DNA from: Ancylobacter sp. Lp-2
GTDB taxonomy: Bacteria > Pseudomonadota > Alphaproteobacteria > Rhizobiales > Xanthobacteraceae
Length of the DNA stretch: 64,000 nucleotides
Reading direction: 5' to 3'
Assembly (NCBI RefSeq): GCF_020523795.1
Contig: NZ_JAJALI010000015.1
Span: 1-64,000, forward strand
Under the pieces are notes generated by a model that saw only the letters and a list, made by a program, of their open reading frames with translations, made no database searches and was not told the origin of the DNA. The translations under genes and the position numbers were made by a program. Positions 17,424 to 25,945 of this stretch are shown here, piece by piece. The stretch's first letter is position 1, and the number at the start of each line of letters is the position of its first letter.

Positions 17424-18425
17424 ATGAAGAAGATCATGAACGCGCCGGAGCGTTTCGTCGCCGAGAGCCTCGACGGGTTGGTGCGCGCGCATGCCGAGCT
17501 CGTCACTTTCGGCGGCGGGCGCAAATTCGTCCGGCGGCGCCAGCTGGTGCCGGGCAAGGTGGCGGTGATCTCCGGCGGCGGCGCCGGCCACGAGCCGCTG
17601 CATTCCGGCTTCGTCGGGTTGGGCATGCTGGATGCTGCCTGCACCGGCCATGTCTTCACCTCGCCGACGCCCGACCAGATCGTCGCGGCGATGGACGAGA
17701 CCGATACCGGCGCCGGCTGCCTGCTGATCGTCAAGAATTACGACGGCGACGTGATGAATTTCGAGATGGCGGCGGAGATGGCCGCCGACCGTCATGCCGT
17801 CGAGACCGTCATCGTCGAGGACGACGCCGCCACCGGGCCGGCGGTGCGCAGCCGGGGCCGGCGCGGGGTCGCCGGCACGGTGGTGGTGGAGAAGCTGATC
17901 GGCGCCGCCGCCGAGCGCGGGGCGGACCTCGCGGCGCTGAAGGCGCTGGGCGACGGGCTCAATGCCGGCATCCGCTCGATGGGCGTCGCCCTGCGCGGCG
18001 TGGCGATACCGAACAACCCGCGCGAGACCTTCGTGCTCGGGCCGGAGGAGATGGAGATCGGCGTCGGCATCCATGGCGAGCCGGGTCTCGATCGTACCCG
18101 CTTCGCCGACGCCGACGCCATCATCGGCCAGCTCGGCGCGGCCATCCTCGCCGAATTGCCGGCGGAGCTGACGGCGGCGACGGACCTTCACCCTCTGCTG
18201 GTGGTCAACGGCTTCGGCGGCACGCCGCCGATCGAGCTCTATCTCGCCTATGGCCTGGCGCATCGCTTCTTCGAGGCGCGGGGCCTGGCGCCGGTGCGCT
18301 CGCTCACCGGCACCTTCGTCACCTCGCTGGACATGGCCGGGCTGTCGGTGACGCTGGCGCTGCTCACGACCGATCAGCTGGCGCTGTGGGATGCCCCGGT
18401 GGCGACGCCGACGCTGAACTGGTGA
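17424..18425 (+). CDS. dhaK: Dihydroxyacetone kinase substrate-binding subunit DhaK
   Basis: The 333-aa stand-alone DhaK has VISGGGAGHEPLHSGFVG and the substrate-binding His217 in GVGIHGEPG. It lacks a DhaL domain and so needs DhaL in trans; the PTS-type dhaL and dhaM genes upstream provide this. It is the second DhaK-type protein of the locus. It may phosphorylate the same ketose as the fused kinase with a different phosphate donor, or a different C3/C4 ketose. Its 3' end overlaps the convergent quinone reductase gene by 52 bp. Confidence 0.88.
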   Translation: MKKIMNAPERFVAESLDGLVRAHAELVTFGGGRKFVRRRQLVPGKVAVISGGGAGHEPLHSGFVGLGMLDAACTGHVFTSPTPDQIVAAMDETDTGAGCLLIVKNYDGDVMNFEMAAEMAADRHAVETVIVEDDAATGPAVRSRGRRGVAGTVVVEKLIGAAAERGADLAALKALGDGLNAGIRSMGVALRGVAIPNNPRETFVLGPEEMEIGVGIHGEPGLDRTRFADADAIIGQLGAAILAELPAELTAATDLHPLLVVNGFGGTPPIELYLAYGLAHRFFEARGLAPVRSLTGTFVTSLDMAGLSVTLALLTTDQLALWDAPVATPTLNW

Positions 18426-19015
18426 GGCGTCGCCGAATTGTCGGTGATCCAGTCGTCGAGCTGTCGCGCATAGGCCTCGGCGGCGGCATCGAGAGCCTCC
18501 ACCGGCACCTTGTTGGCCTCGTAGACGATGAAGGGGTCGGCGAGCGCCAGGCCGCAGCGATGCGCGGTGGCGCGCAGCGGCGCCAGCAGCGCGTCGAGCG
18601 CGAAGGGGTTGCCGGCGCCGGAGCGGTAGGCCTCGGCGGGGCCGCCGGCGGTCAGGGCGAGCAGCAACGGCATGCCCTCCACGAGCCGGCCCTCGCTTTC
18701 ATAGGCGACGTAGAACATGCGGGTCAGCACCGCGTCCTGCCACGCCTTCAGCAGCGGCGGCGTCGCGTACCACAGCAGCGGGAATTGCAGCACCAGCCGG
18801 TCGGCCGCGAGAAGCCGTGCCGCCTCGCGGGCGCCGTCGGCCTCCATGTCGATGCCGTGCGGGTAGAGCGCGGCCATGTCGACTACCTCGACATCCGGTC
18901 GCCGCGCCGCCGCGCTGGCGAGCCTCGCATTGGCGCGCGAGCGGGCGGGATCGGGATGGAACAGCAGGACGAGGGTCTTTCCAGTAGGGTTTTTGCCGGT
19001 CAGTGCGTCGGACAT
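18374..19015 (-). CDS. NAD(P)H-dependent quinone oxidoreductase, flavodoxin fold
   Basis: The 213-aa protein is of the KefF/MdaB-like NAD(P)H oxidoreductase family: TLVLLFHPDPARSRAN near the start (FMN phosphate loop), FPLLWYATPPLLKAWQD in the middle and LTAGGPAEAY later. Such enzymes reduce quinones or electrophiles by two electrons. I prefer the ATG at 19015 because GGAG lies 6 nt upstream; an ATG at 19027 is possible. Divergent from a LysR gene that probably regulates it. Its 3' end overlaps dhaK on the opposite strand. Confidence 0.82.
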   Translation of the reverse strand: MSDALTGKNPTGKTLVLLFHPDPARSRANARLASAAARRPDVEVVDMAALYPHGIDMEADGAREAARLLAADRLVLQFPLLWYATPPLLKAWQDAVLTRMFYVAYESEGRLVEGMPLLLALTAGGPAEAYRSGAGNPFALDALLAPLRATAHRCGLALADPFIVYEANKVPVEALDAAAEAYARQLDDWITDNSATPHQFSVGVATGASHSAS

Positions 19016-19070
19016 CGTCGTCTCCATGGCGGGTTGACGGCACGATGCGCGGCGGCAATAAATCATTCCA

Positions 19071-19083
19071 ATCGATTATCGAT
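19071..19083. promoter_or_regulatory. Candidate LysR operator between quinone reductase and LysR genes
   Basis: ATCGATTATCGAT is a near-perfect 13-bp palindrome in an AT-rich patch between two divergent genes. Position and symmetry fit a LysR-type site controlling both. No binding data; inferred from placement. Confidence 0.35.
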
Positions 19084-19102
19084 ATAGCTTATTATCCACG
19101 TC

Positions 19103-20005
19103 ATGAATTTACGCTCGCTCGACCTCAATTTGCTGGTGGTGCTGGACGCGCTGCTCGACGAGGCGCATGTCGGGCGGGCCGCCGAGCGGGTGGGCCTGTC
19201 GCAGCCCGCCGCCTCGGCGGCGCTGCAGCGCTGCCGTCATCTGTTCCACGACGCGCTGATGGAGCGCGGGCGCGGTGTCATGCGCCTCACGCCGCGGGCG
19301 CAGGCATTGCGCGCACCGCTCAAGGCGCTGCTGGCCGAGGTGGAGGCGCTGGTCGATCCGGCGCCGGTGCCGCTGCACGAGCTGCGGCAGACGCTGCGCA
19401 TCGTTATGACCGACTATCCGGCTCTGTTCGTGCTCGCCCCGCTGGCGGCGAAGCTGGCTGAAACCGCGCCCGGCCTCGATCTGGTGGTGCAGCCCTGGCT
19501 CAGTGCGGAAGCGGCGCGGCGGGCGCTGGCCGAGGGCAGCGCCGATCTCGCCGTCTCGGTCTTCGCCCCCGGCGAGGACGGATTGCGCTACACCCATCTC
19601 CTCGGCGAACGCTATGTGGTGGCGATGCGGCCCGGCCATCCCGCCGCGACGGCGTTCGACCGTGCGCGCTGGCTCGCCAGCCCGCACATCGTCGTCTCCG
19701 GACGGGGCGAGCGGACGACGCCGGTGGACGAGGAACTGGGGCGGCGCGGGCTCGCCCGCCGTGTCGGCTTCGTGGTGCCGGGCTTCCAGATGGTGCCGAC
19801 ACTGCTGCGCCAGACCGACATGATGGCGCTGCTGCCCTCGCGGGTGGTGGCGGCGGAGGGCGGGCTCGTCAGCTTCCCGCCGCCGGTGCCGGTGGCCGGC
19901 TTCCCGCTGCACCTCGCCTGGCACCAGCGCCGCGCCGGCGATGCCGGGCTGCGCCACGTCGCCGGTCTGCTCGCCGAGCTGCTGCGTGCGCCTGCACCCG
20001 CCTGA
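19103..20005 (+). CDS. LysR-family transcriptional regulator
   Basis: The 300-aa protein has an N-terminal winged helix (RAAERVGLSQPAASAALQRCRHLF, about residues 25-50) and a two-lobed effector domain from about residue 90. The MNLRSLDLNLLVVLDALL start is typical of the NodD/LeuO-like branch. Divergent from the quinone oxidoreductase gene, which is its likely target; the effector may be a quinone or aromatic electrophile (inference). It ends 6 nt from the convergent dmeF stop. Confidence 0.85.
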   Translation: MNLRSLDLNLLVVLDALLDEAHVGRAAERVGLSQPAASAALQRCRHLFHDALMERGRGVMRLTPRAQALRAPLKALLAEVEALVDPAPVPLHELRQTLRIVMTDYPALFVLAPLAAKLAETAPGLDLVVQPWLSAEAARRALAEGSADLAVSVFAPGEDGLRYTHLLGERYVVAMRPGHPAATAFDRARWLASPHIVVSGRGERTTPVDEELGRRGLARRVGFVVPGFQMVPTLLRQTDMMALLPSRVVAAEGGLVSFPPPVPVAGFPLHLAWHQRRAGDAGLRHVAGLLAELLRAPAPA

Positions 20006-20011
20006 AGGGGC

Positions 20012-20986
20012 TCAGGCGGCCAGCTTCGGCTCCACCTCGACCGTCACATGCGACAGGTCGTGGATATGCGCCAGCTTGGCGCGGTAGTGCGAGGGCGGGC
20101 GCGGATCGGCGCTGCGCAGCGCGACGATGGCGCCGTGATGGCCGGGGCCGAGCTGCCAGACATGCAGGTCGACGATCTCGTCGCCATCGGTCTCCACCGC
20201 CTCGCGGATCTCGTCCGGCAGGTCCTCGCCCGGCTCGACATAGTCGATCAGCACCGCGCCGGCGCTGCGGATCAGGCCGAAGGACCAGCGGGCGATGACG
20301 AGGCCGCCGACGATGCCCATCATCGGGTCGAGCCACAGCCAGCCATAGAGGCTGCCCAGCGTCAGCGCCGCGATGGCGAGCACTGAGGTCAGTGCGTCGG
20401 CGAGTACGTGCAGATAGGCGGCGCGCAGGTTGAGATCGTGCGCAGGCCCCTCGCTGTGCTGCTCGCCGTCATGATGATCGTGATGATGCCCGTGCCCGTG
20501 GTGGTGGCCATGGCCGTGATGGTGGTCGTGGTCCTCGCGCAGCAGCCAGGCGCTGGCGAGGTTCACCGCGAGGCCGAGCACCGCCACCGCGATGGCCTGC
20601 GGAAAGTCGATGGCGGTCGGGCTGTAGAGCCGCACCAGGCTTTCCCAGCCGATCAGCAGCGCGATCAGCGCCAGCACCACGGCGCTGGCGAAGGCGGCGA
20701 GGTCGCCCAGCTTGCCGGTGCCGAAGCTGAAGCGCGGATTGTGGGCGTTGCGGCGGGCATAGAGATAGGCGAGGGCGGTGATCAGCATCGCCGCCGCATG
20801 GGTCGCCATGTGCCAGCCATCGGCGACCAGCGCCATCGAGCCGAACACGCTGCCGGCGACGATTTCGCCGACCATCATCGTCGCGGTCAGCGCGATCACC
20901 AGCCAGGTGCGGCGGGCGTTGCGGTCATGGTTGTCGCCGAGGAACACGTGGCTGTGCGGCGCATCGAGGCGGGCGGCGTCGGTCAT
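20012..20986 (-). CDS. dmeF: Cation diffusion facilitator DmeF (Ni/Co efflux)
   Basis: The 324-aa CDF transporter has six predicted helices and a His-rich cytoplasmic loop between helices 4 and 5 (runs of DHDHHHGHGHHHGHGHHHDH, about residues 175-195). Metal-site motifs are MALVADGWHMATHA and YLHVLADALTSVLA. The latter pair of His/Asp motifs and the DmeR-like gene upstream favour Ni/Co over Zn. Exports divalent metal from cytoplasm to periplasm against protons. The ATG at 20986 overlaps the stop of dmeR (ATGA). The longer upstream frame is a dmeR shadow. Confidence 0.87.
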   Translation of the reverse strand: MTDAARLDAPHSHVFLGDNHDRNARRTWLVIALTATMMVGEIVAGSVFGSMALVADGWHMATHAAAMLITALAYLYARRNAHNPRFSFGTGKLGDLAAFASAVVLALIALLIGWESLVRLYSPTAIDFPQAIAVAVLGLAVNLASAWLLREDHDHHHGHGHHHGHGHHHDHHDGEQHSEGPAHDLNLRAAYLHVLADALTSVLAIAALTLGSLYGWLWLDPMMGIVGGLVIARWSFGLIRSAGAVLIDYVEPGEDLPDEIREAVETDGDEIVDLHVWQLGPGHHGAIVALRSADPRPPSHYRAKLAHIHDLSHVTVEVEPKLAA

Positions 20987-21255
20987 TTCATATAGGTCCG
21001 GATGACGTCGATCAGCTCCTCGGCGCCCGCCTCGCGGGCGGCCGGGTCCTCGACGGCGAGCACGTGCTCGTGGATGTGGTCTTCGATCAGCTCGGCGGTG
21101 AGGCCGTTGATGGCGCCGCGCACCGAGGCGACCTGGTTCAGCACGTCGGCGCAGGGCGCCTCCGCCTCCAGCGACCGCTCGATCGCCTCCATCTGCCCCT
21201 TCAGGCGGCGGATACGCGCGAGAAGCTTGGCCTTGTTCTTCGCAATATGGCTCAT
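20983..21255 (-). CDS. dmeR: RcnR/CsoR-family metal-sensing repressor DmeR
   Basis: The 90-aa all-helical repressor has His3, Cys35, His60 and His64 in the same numbering as the Ni/Co ligands of E. coli RcnR, with an extra His62. That ligand set indicates Ni or Co rather than Cu or formaldehyde sensing. It should bind GC-centred palindromes upstream and release them on metal binding, freeing dmeR-dmeF. Two candidate operators lie at 21265 and 21402. Overlaps dmeF by 4 nt. Confidence 0.88.
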   Translation of the reverse strand: MSHIAKNKAKLLARIRRLKGQMEAIERSLEAEAPCADVLNQVASVRGAINGLTAELIEDHIHEHVLAVEDPAAREAGAEELIDVIRTYMK

Positions 21256-21264
21256 GGGATATAG

Positions 21265-21274
21265 GGGTATACCC
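21265..21274. promoter_or_regulatory. Candidate DmeR operator 1
   Basis: Perfect 10-bp palindrome GGGTATACCC, set in a wider ATAGGG-N5-CCCTAT repeat (21261-21277), 10 nt upstream of the dmeR start codon and so overlapping its ribosome-binding region. It shares the GGTATACC core with the site at 21402. Confidence 0.5.
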
Positions 21275-21393
21275 TATTTTTCCGAAGGGCAAGGCCACCC
21301 GCTCTCCGTCCGGCGACGCGGAAACGACCAGCTATCCGACATTTAGTGAGGTTTACGCACGCCCCGGCAGCACCCGAGGGCATGCGCGATCGA

Positions 21394-21411
21394 ATTATAG
21401 GAGGTATACCT
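21394..21411 (-). promoter_or_regulatory. Candidate dmeR promoter with operator 2
   Basis: Reading toward dmeR, a perfect -10 TATAAT (21394-21399) sits 2 nt from a 10-bp palindrome AGGTATACCT (21402-21411). The palindrome would fall in the promoter spacer, a good place for a repressor. No good -35 is seen; the upstream side runs into the T-tract of the MFS terminator. Confidence 0.45.
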
Positions 21412-21416
21412 ATACG

Positions 21417-21445
21417 AAAACGCCGCGCCTTTGCCGGGCGCGGCG
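21417..21445 (-). terminator. Rho-independent terminator of the MFS gene
   Basis: On the minus strand a perfect 9-bp stem CGCCGCGCC/GGCGCGGCG with 7-nt loop is followed directly by TTTT. It lies 30 nt past the MFS stop codon and insulates dmeR from read-through. Confidence 0.7.
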
Positions 21446-21474
21446 TCGCGGAAGGCCGATGGTGCGTCGTGCGG

Positions 21475-22845
21475 TCAGCGCGCGATGGCGGCGGCGCCGG
21501 CCTCGTGGGTCCGCCCGGCGAGGGAGAGCAGGGCGCCGAGTCCGGCCAGCCCGCCGGTGAGGGCGACAATCGCGCCCCAGCCGCCATGCTGCCAGAACCA
21601 GCCGCCCATCGAGCCGGTGACGCTGGACCCGATATAGTAGAACAGCAGGTACAGCGAGGCGGCGTGCCCCTTGGACAGCCCGGCCAGCGGGCCGACCGAG
21701 CTGGAGGCCACGGAATGGCCGATGAAGAAGCCGGTCGCCACCAGCGCCACGCCGCCGGCGATCGCCACCAGCGAGGCGGACAGCGTCAGCAGGATCCCCG
21801 CCAGCATGATCAGGAAGCCGGCGACCAGCAGCGGCCGGCGGCCGAAGCGGTCGGCGAGGCTGCCGGCCAGCGAGGAGGAGACGATGCCGAAGCCGAAGGC
21901 GAGGAACAGCATGCTCACCGCGGAGGGGGAGAGCCCATAGGGCGCGCCGGACAGCCGGAAGGTGGCGTAGTTGAACAGCGTCACGAAGATGCTGGTGAGC
22001 ACGAAGCCGATGGCATAGACGCGGATCAGCGCGCGGTTGCGCAGGTGCCCGCCCCAGGCGGAGAGGTGGAAGCCGAGGCCGAGGCCGCGCTGCGGCTGGA
22101 AATTGCGCGAGGGCGGCAAGAGCAGCAGGAAGCCGATCGCCGAGGCGACGCACACCGCGCCGAGCACGCCGAGCGCCATCCGCCAGGAGGCGAATTCGGT
22201 GGTCAGCCCCATGCCGACGCGGCCCATCATCGCCCCGAAGGCGGTGCCGCCAATATAGAGGCCCATCGCCTTGCCGAGATGCCTGGGAGCGATCTCCTCG
22301 GCGAGATAGGCCATCGCCACCGCCGGCACGCCGCCGAGCACGAAGCCTTCCAGCGCGCGCGCGGCCAACAGCGTCGGCCATGAGGGCGCGAAGGCGGCGG
22401 CGAGATTGAAAACCGCCGCCAGCGCCATCGAGCCGAAGATCAGCCCGCGCCGGCCCAGCACCTGCGAGAAGGCGCCGGCCAGCACGATGGAGACCGCGAG
22501 CATCCCGGTGGTCAGCGACAGAGCGAGCGAGCTCTGCGCCGGGGTCAGCGCGAAGGAGCGGGCGAAGTCGGGCAGCAGCGGCTGCACGCAATAGATCAGC
22601 GAGAAGCTGGCGAAGCCGGCGAGGAACAAAGCGAGGCCGGCGCGGCGATAGTCGGAGGTGCCGCGCTCGATGAAGCTCGGCGAAGGCGCGGCCTCATACG
22701 CCATCTCCTCGGGCACCACGAGGTCGGGCGCCGCGCGCGGGATCTCGGCGGCGGGGGCGCGGTCACGCAACACAGGCGAGGCGGCGGCGGGCAAGGCAGC
22801 AGCGGAGGCGGCAAGAGCGGGCGAGGCGAGGGCAGGCGCGGACAT
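21475..22845 (-). CDS. MFS efflux transporter (YnfM-like)
   Basis: The 456-aa major facilitator has about 12 helices after an Ala-rich cytoplasmic tail of about 70 residues. The first helix is FLAGFASFSLIYCVQPLLPD, and MFS loop motifs are FSQVLGRRGLIFGS and LADRFGRRPLLV. This branch (YnfM/arabinose efflux-like) exports small organic molecules or drugs. I chose the ATG at 22845; an upstream ATG at 22947 would reach almost to the divergent LysR start and is less likely. The N-terminal tail may be shorter than annotated. Probably regulated by the divergent LysR. Confidence 0.82.
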   Translation of the reverse strand: MSAPALASPALAASAAALPAAASPVLRDRAPAAEIPRAAPDLVVPEEMAYEAAPSPSFIERGTSDYRRAGLALFLAGFASFSLIYCVQPLLPDFARSFALTPAQSSLALSLTTGMLAVSIVLAGAFSQVLGRRGLIFGSMALAAVFNLAAAFAPSWPTLLAARALEGFVLGGVPAVAMAYLAEEIAPRHLGKAMGLYIGGTAFGAMMGRVGMGLTTEFASWRMALGVLGAVCVASAIGFLLLLPPSRNFQPQRGLGLGFHLSAWGGHLRNRALIRVYAIGFVLTSIFVTLFNYATFRLSGAPYGLSPSAVSMLFLAFGFGIVSSSLAGSLADRFGRRPLLVAGFLIMLAGILLTLSASLVAIAGGVALVATGFFIGHSVASSSVGPLAGLSKGHAASLYLLFYYIGSSVTGSMGGWFWQHGGWGAIVALTGGLAGLGALLSLAGRTHEAGAAAIAR

Positions 22846-22958
22846 CTGACAATTCCCGGAAGCGTCCCCGTTTCGGAGAGGGGGCAGCCCGGCGGAGATA
22901 GTCCCACCAACATCATCTGTCCAATATATGGAAATGTCGTTCTTCATATGTAATATGT

Positions 22959-23894
22959 ATGGCCATGGAGCTGCGCCACATCCGCTATTTCATCGCCGTC
23001 GCCGAGGAGCGGAACTTCACCCGCGCCGCCGCCCGCCTCGGCATCGGCCAGCCGCCGCTCAGCGCCCAGATCAAGGATCTGGAGGCGGAGATCGGCACCC
23101 AGCTGTTCCACCGTGTGGCGCATGGCGCCGAGCTCACCGAGGCGGGCGAGGCCTTCCTCGCGGCGGTGAAGCCGCTGCCGGAGGAGGCCGCCGCCGCCAT
23201 CCACGCCGCCCGGCGCGCCGCGCGCGGCGAGATCGGCCAGCTCAGCGTCGGGCTCACCGGCACGGCGGCACTCAACCCGCTGTTCCCCGCCGCCATCCGC
23301 TCCTTCCGCCGTTCCTATCCCGAGGTCGAGCTGAGGATCGTCGAGGCGAACTCGGTGGTGCTGCTGTCGAGCCTGGTCGAGGGCCGGCTGGACGTCGCCA
23401 TCCTGCGCCCGGCGGAATCCGATCCCGCCGACCTGCACGAGGAGCGGCTGATCGACGAGCCGCTAGTGGCGGCGCTGCCGGCGGCGCATCCCGCCGCGGG
23501 GAAGGCGGGGAAGGCGCGCGGCGGCAAAACGCGCGCCGGGCTGGATCTGACGACGCTGCGCGAGGAACCGTTCATCCTCACCCCGCGCTCGGTCGGCACC
23601 AGCCTGCACGATGCCGCGCTGGCCGCCTGCCGCGCGGTCGGCTTCGAGCCACGCCTCGGCCAGCCGGCGCCGCAGATCGCCTCGATCCTGTCGCTGGTGG
23701 CGGCGGAGTTCGGCGTGTCGCTGGTGCCGGCCTCGCTGGGCGATCTCAACGTGCCCGGCGTGGCGTTCCGCCGGCTGCGCGCGCCGGAGCCGCGCGTCGG
23801 GCTGGTCGTCGCCTACCGCAAGCACCGCCCACCGCCGCTGGCGCTGAACTTCGCCCGCGCGGCGCGGGCGGCGCGGCCGACCGTGCCGGAATGA
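22959..23894 (+). CDS. LysR-family transcriptional regulator
   Basis: The 311-aa BenM/CatM-like LysR protein opens with MELRHIRYFIAVAEERNFTR, and the HTH reads AAARLGIGQPPLSAQIKDLE. Divergent from the MFS exporter with a 113-nt AT-rich gap holding ATATG/CATAT half-sites, so it likely controls that exporter. Two in-frame ATGs (22959, 22965) are equally plausible. The effector domain has a Lys/Gly-rich insert near residues 180-190 (AAGKAGKARGGKTR) that is not usual. It stops 3 nt from the convergent AraC gene. Confidence 0.85.
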   Translation: MAMELRHIRYFIAVAEERNFTRAAARLGIGQPPLSAQIKDLEAEIGTQLFHRVAHGAELTEAGEAFLAAVKPLPEEAAAAIHAARRAARGEIGQLSVGLTGTAALNPLFPAAIRSFRRSYPEVELRIVEANSVVLLSSLVEGRLDVAILRPAESDPADLHEERLIDEPLVAALPAAHPAAGKAGKARGGKTRAGLDLTTLREEPFILTPRSVGTSLHDAALAACRAVGFEPRLGQPAPQIASILSLVAAEFGVSLVPASLGDLNVPGVAFRRLRAPEPRVGLVVAYRKHRPPPLALNFARAARAARPTVPE

Positions 23895-23897
23895 GGC

Positions 23898-24824
23898 TCA
23901 GCCGTTCCTTGCCGCCCGCCGGTAGCGGCCCGGCGGCACGCCGGCGAAGCGGCGGAAGCCGGCGCTGAACGCCGCCTCGGACCGGTAGCCGAGCGCGAAG
24001 GCGATGCCGGCGATGCTCTCGGTGGTGTCCCGCAGCCGCCCGGCGGCCAGTCGCATGCGCCAGCCGGTCAGGTAGTCGAGCGGCGGCTGGCCGACCGCCC
24101 GGCGAAAGCGGTCGGCGAACACGCTGCGCGACATGCCGGCCTGCCCGGCGAGTTCGGCCAGCGTCCAGCGCCGTCCCGGTTCGCCATGCAGGGCGGCGAG
24201 CGCGCGCGCCAGCCGCGGGTCGGCCAGGGCGCCCAGCCAGCCGGGGGGCTTGGCGCCCGCCATGGCCAGCCACAGCCGCAGCACCTGCAGCAGCATGATA
24301 TGGGCGAGATGCTCGGCCATCAGGCCACCGCCTGGCGCCCTGTCCTTCAGCTCCGCCGCCAGCCGCTCCAGCGCCCAGCGCAGCACGGCGGCCTGCTCGC
24401 CGGCGGCGGCGGGCACATACACGATGGCCGGCAGCGCCTCCAGCAGCAGGCCGGCCGCCTCGCCGAAGGCAAACCGTCCGCCGACGAGGAAGAAGTCGCC
24501 GCCGCCATTGCAGGTGGCGATGCCGTCCACCGCGCGATCATAGAGGGTCGGCGAGGCCACCGGCGGCAAAGCGAGGTCGGTGGCGAAGCGGAACGGCCGG
24601 CCGCGCGTCAGCAGGAAGCAGTCGCCGGCCTCGATGCGGCGCGGTTCGCTCTCGCCCTCCGCGTCGCCGTCGACCTGCACCCAGCAGGCACCGCGCAGCA
24701 CGGCGTTGAACTTGATGCCCTCATGCGGGGGAAAGGCGATCGCCCAGTCGCCGCCCGCGTCGAGGCCGGCGCTGATCGCGCTTTTCGGCTTCAGCAGCGA
24801 CAGCACGTCGGAGAGAGGATCCAT
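23898..24824 (-). CDS. AraC-family transcriptional regulator
   Basis: The 308-aa protein has an N-terminal cupin-like sensor (about residues 10-190) of the AraC_binding_2 type and a C-terminal double HTH. The HTH includes LAELAGQAGMSRSVFADRFR and IAGIAFALGYRSEAAFSAGF, the second being the AraC signature. Divergent from the short-chain dehydrogenase gene, which is its most likely target. The 137-nt gap between them shows no clear repeat to me. Confidence 0.85.
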   Translation of the reverse strand: MDPLSDVLSLLKPKSAISAGLDAGGDWAIAFPPHEGIKFNAVLRGACWVQVDGDAEGESEPRRIEAGDCFLLTRGRPFRFATDLALPPVASPTLYDRAVDGIATCNGGGDFFLVGGRFAFGEAAGLLLEALPAIVYVPAAAGEQAAVLRWALERLAAELKDRAPGGGLMAEHLAHIMLLQVLRLWLAMAGAKPPGWLGALADPRLARALAALHGEPGRRWTLAELAGQAGMSRSVFADRFRRAVGQPPLDYLTGWRMRLAAGRLRDTTESIAGIAFALGYRSEAAFSAGFRRFAGVPPGRYRRAARNG

Positions 24825-24961
24825 CAGCGGAGCCGGACGATACAGGAGAAAAGCCGGACTTTATCGCATGGAACGTCCGTCGGCCATCCGCGATGCTTGG
24901 GGGGAGATCGCCGGTCGGTGGACAGTGCATCCGGCCGGCAGTGCAGCGCAGGAGAGTTCTC

Positions 24962-25945
24962 ATGGCCACCCACCAGATGCCGCTCGGTTCCGGCTTCGGG
25001 CCGCGCAGCACCGCGCGGCAGGTTCTCGCCGGCCTGGACCTTGCCGGCCGGCGGGCCCTCGTCACCGGCGGGCATTCCGGCCTCGGGCTGGAGACGACGC
25101 GGGCGCTGGCGGCGGCCGGTGCCGAGGTGGTCGTCGCCGCCCGCCAACCCGAGGTCGCCCGCCGCGCCCTGGCGGATCTTCCCGGCGTGGCGGTCGAGGC
25201 GCTGGACCTTGCCGACCTCGTCAGCGTGCGCGCCTGCGCCGGCCGCCTGCTCGCTTCCGGCGAGCCTCTCGACCTCATGATCAACAATGCCGGCATCATG
25301 GCCTGTCCGGAGACCCGCGTCGGGCCGGGCTGGGAGGCGCAGTTCGCCACCAACCATCTCGGCCCCTTCGTGTTGACCAACCTGCTGTGGCCGGCGCTGG
25401 CGGCAGGCGCGGGCGTGGCGGGAGGCGCGCGCGTGGTCTGCGTCTCCTCGGCCGGGCATCACCAGTCGGCCATGCGCTGGGACGACGTGCAGTTCCGGGA
25501 CGGCTACGACAAATGGCGGGCCTATGGCCAGTCGAAGACCGCCAACGCACTGTTCGCCGTGCATCTCGACCGGCTGGGGCGGGAGCATGGCATCCGGGCG
25601 TTCTCGCTGCATCCCGGCAAGATCTTCACCCCGTTGCAGCGGCATCTGGCGCGGGAGGAGATGGTAGCGGCCGGCTGGCTGGACGAGACGGGAGCGCTCG
25701 CCGATCCCAGCTTCAAGACGCCGGAACAGGGCGCCGCCACCGCCGTGTGGGCTGCCACCTCGCCGCGCTTGGAGGGGCTTGGGGGCCTCTATTGCGAGGA
25801 TTGCGACGTCGCGGTCCGCGCCGAGGAGGCACGGGAGCCGTTCGTCGGCGTGTGCGCCCATGCGGCGGACGAGGGGGAGGCGGCGCGTCTCTGGGCGCTG
25901 TCGGCCGAACTCACCGGCATCGGGCGAGCCGGAGGTCCGGGCTGA
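24962..25945 (+). CDS. Short-chain dehydrogenase/reductase
   Basis: The 327-aa classical-fold SDR has cofactor loop TGGHSGLG (about residues 36-43), NNAGIM in the core and catalytic YGQSK. Length and C-terminal extension resemble the retinol dehydrogenase/WWOX-like branch used for bulky alcohols or carbonyls. The ATG at 24962 follows CAGGAGAG. Divergent from an AraC regulator. Substrate cannot be predicted. Confidence 0.83.
   Translation: MATHQMPLGSGFGPRSTARQVLAGLDLAGRRALVTGGHSGLGLETTRALAAAGAEVVVAARQPEVARRALADLPGVAVEALDLADLVSVRACAGRLLASGEPLDLMINNAGIMACPETRVGPGWEAQFATNHLGPFVLTNLLWPALAAGAGVAGGARVVCVSSAGHHQSAMRWDDVQFRDGYDKWRAYGQSKTANALFAVHLDRLGREHGIRAFSLHPGKIFTPLQRHLAREEMVAAGWLDETGALADPSFKTPEQGAATAVWAATSPRLEGLGGLYCEDCDVAVRAEEAREPFVGVCAHAADEGEAARLWALSAELTGIGRAGGPG

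Noticed and set aside
15123-18263. 1046-aa minus-strand open frame
   Set aside because: Antisense to HPr, EI, the HTH-like gene and dhaK, all with catalytic motifs; composition is typical of a shadow frame.
20437-20530. Low-complexity CAT/GTG-rich tract as a satellite repeat
   Set aside because: It encodes the His-rich metal loop of DmeF, normal for CDF transporters.
21346-22383. 345-aa plus-strand frame opposite the MFS gene
   Set aside because: Low-complexity Gly/Glu/Gln-rich shadow; the minus strand encodes a clear 12-helix transporter.
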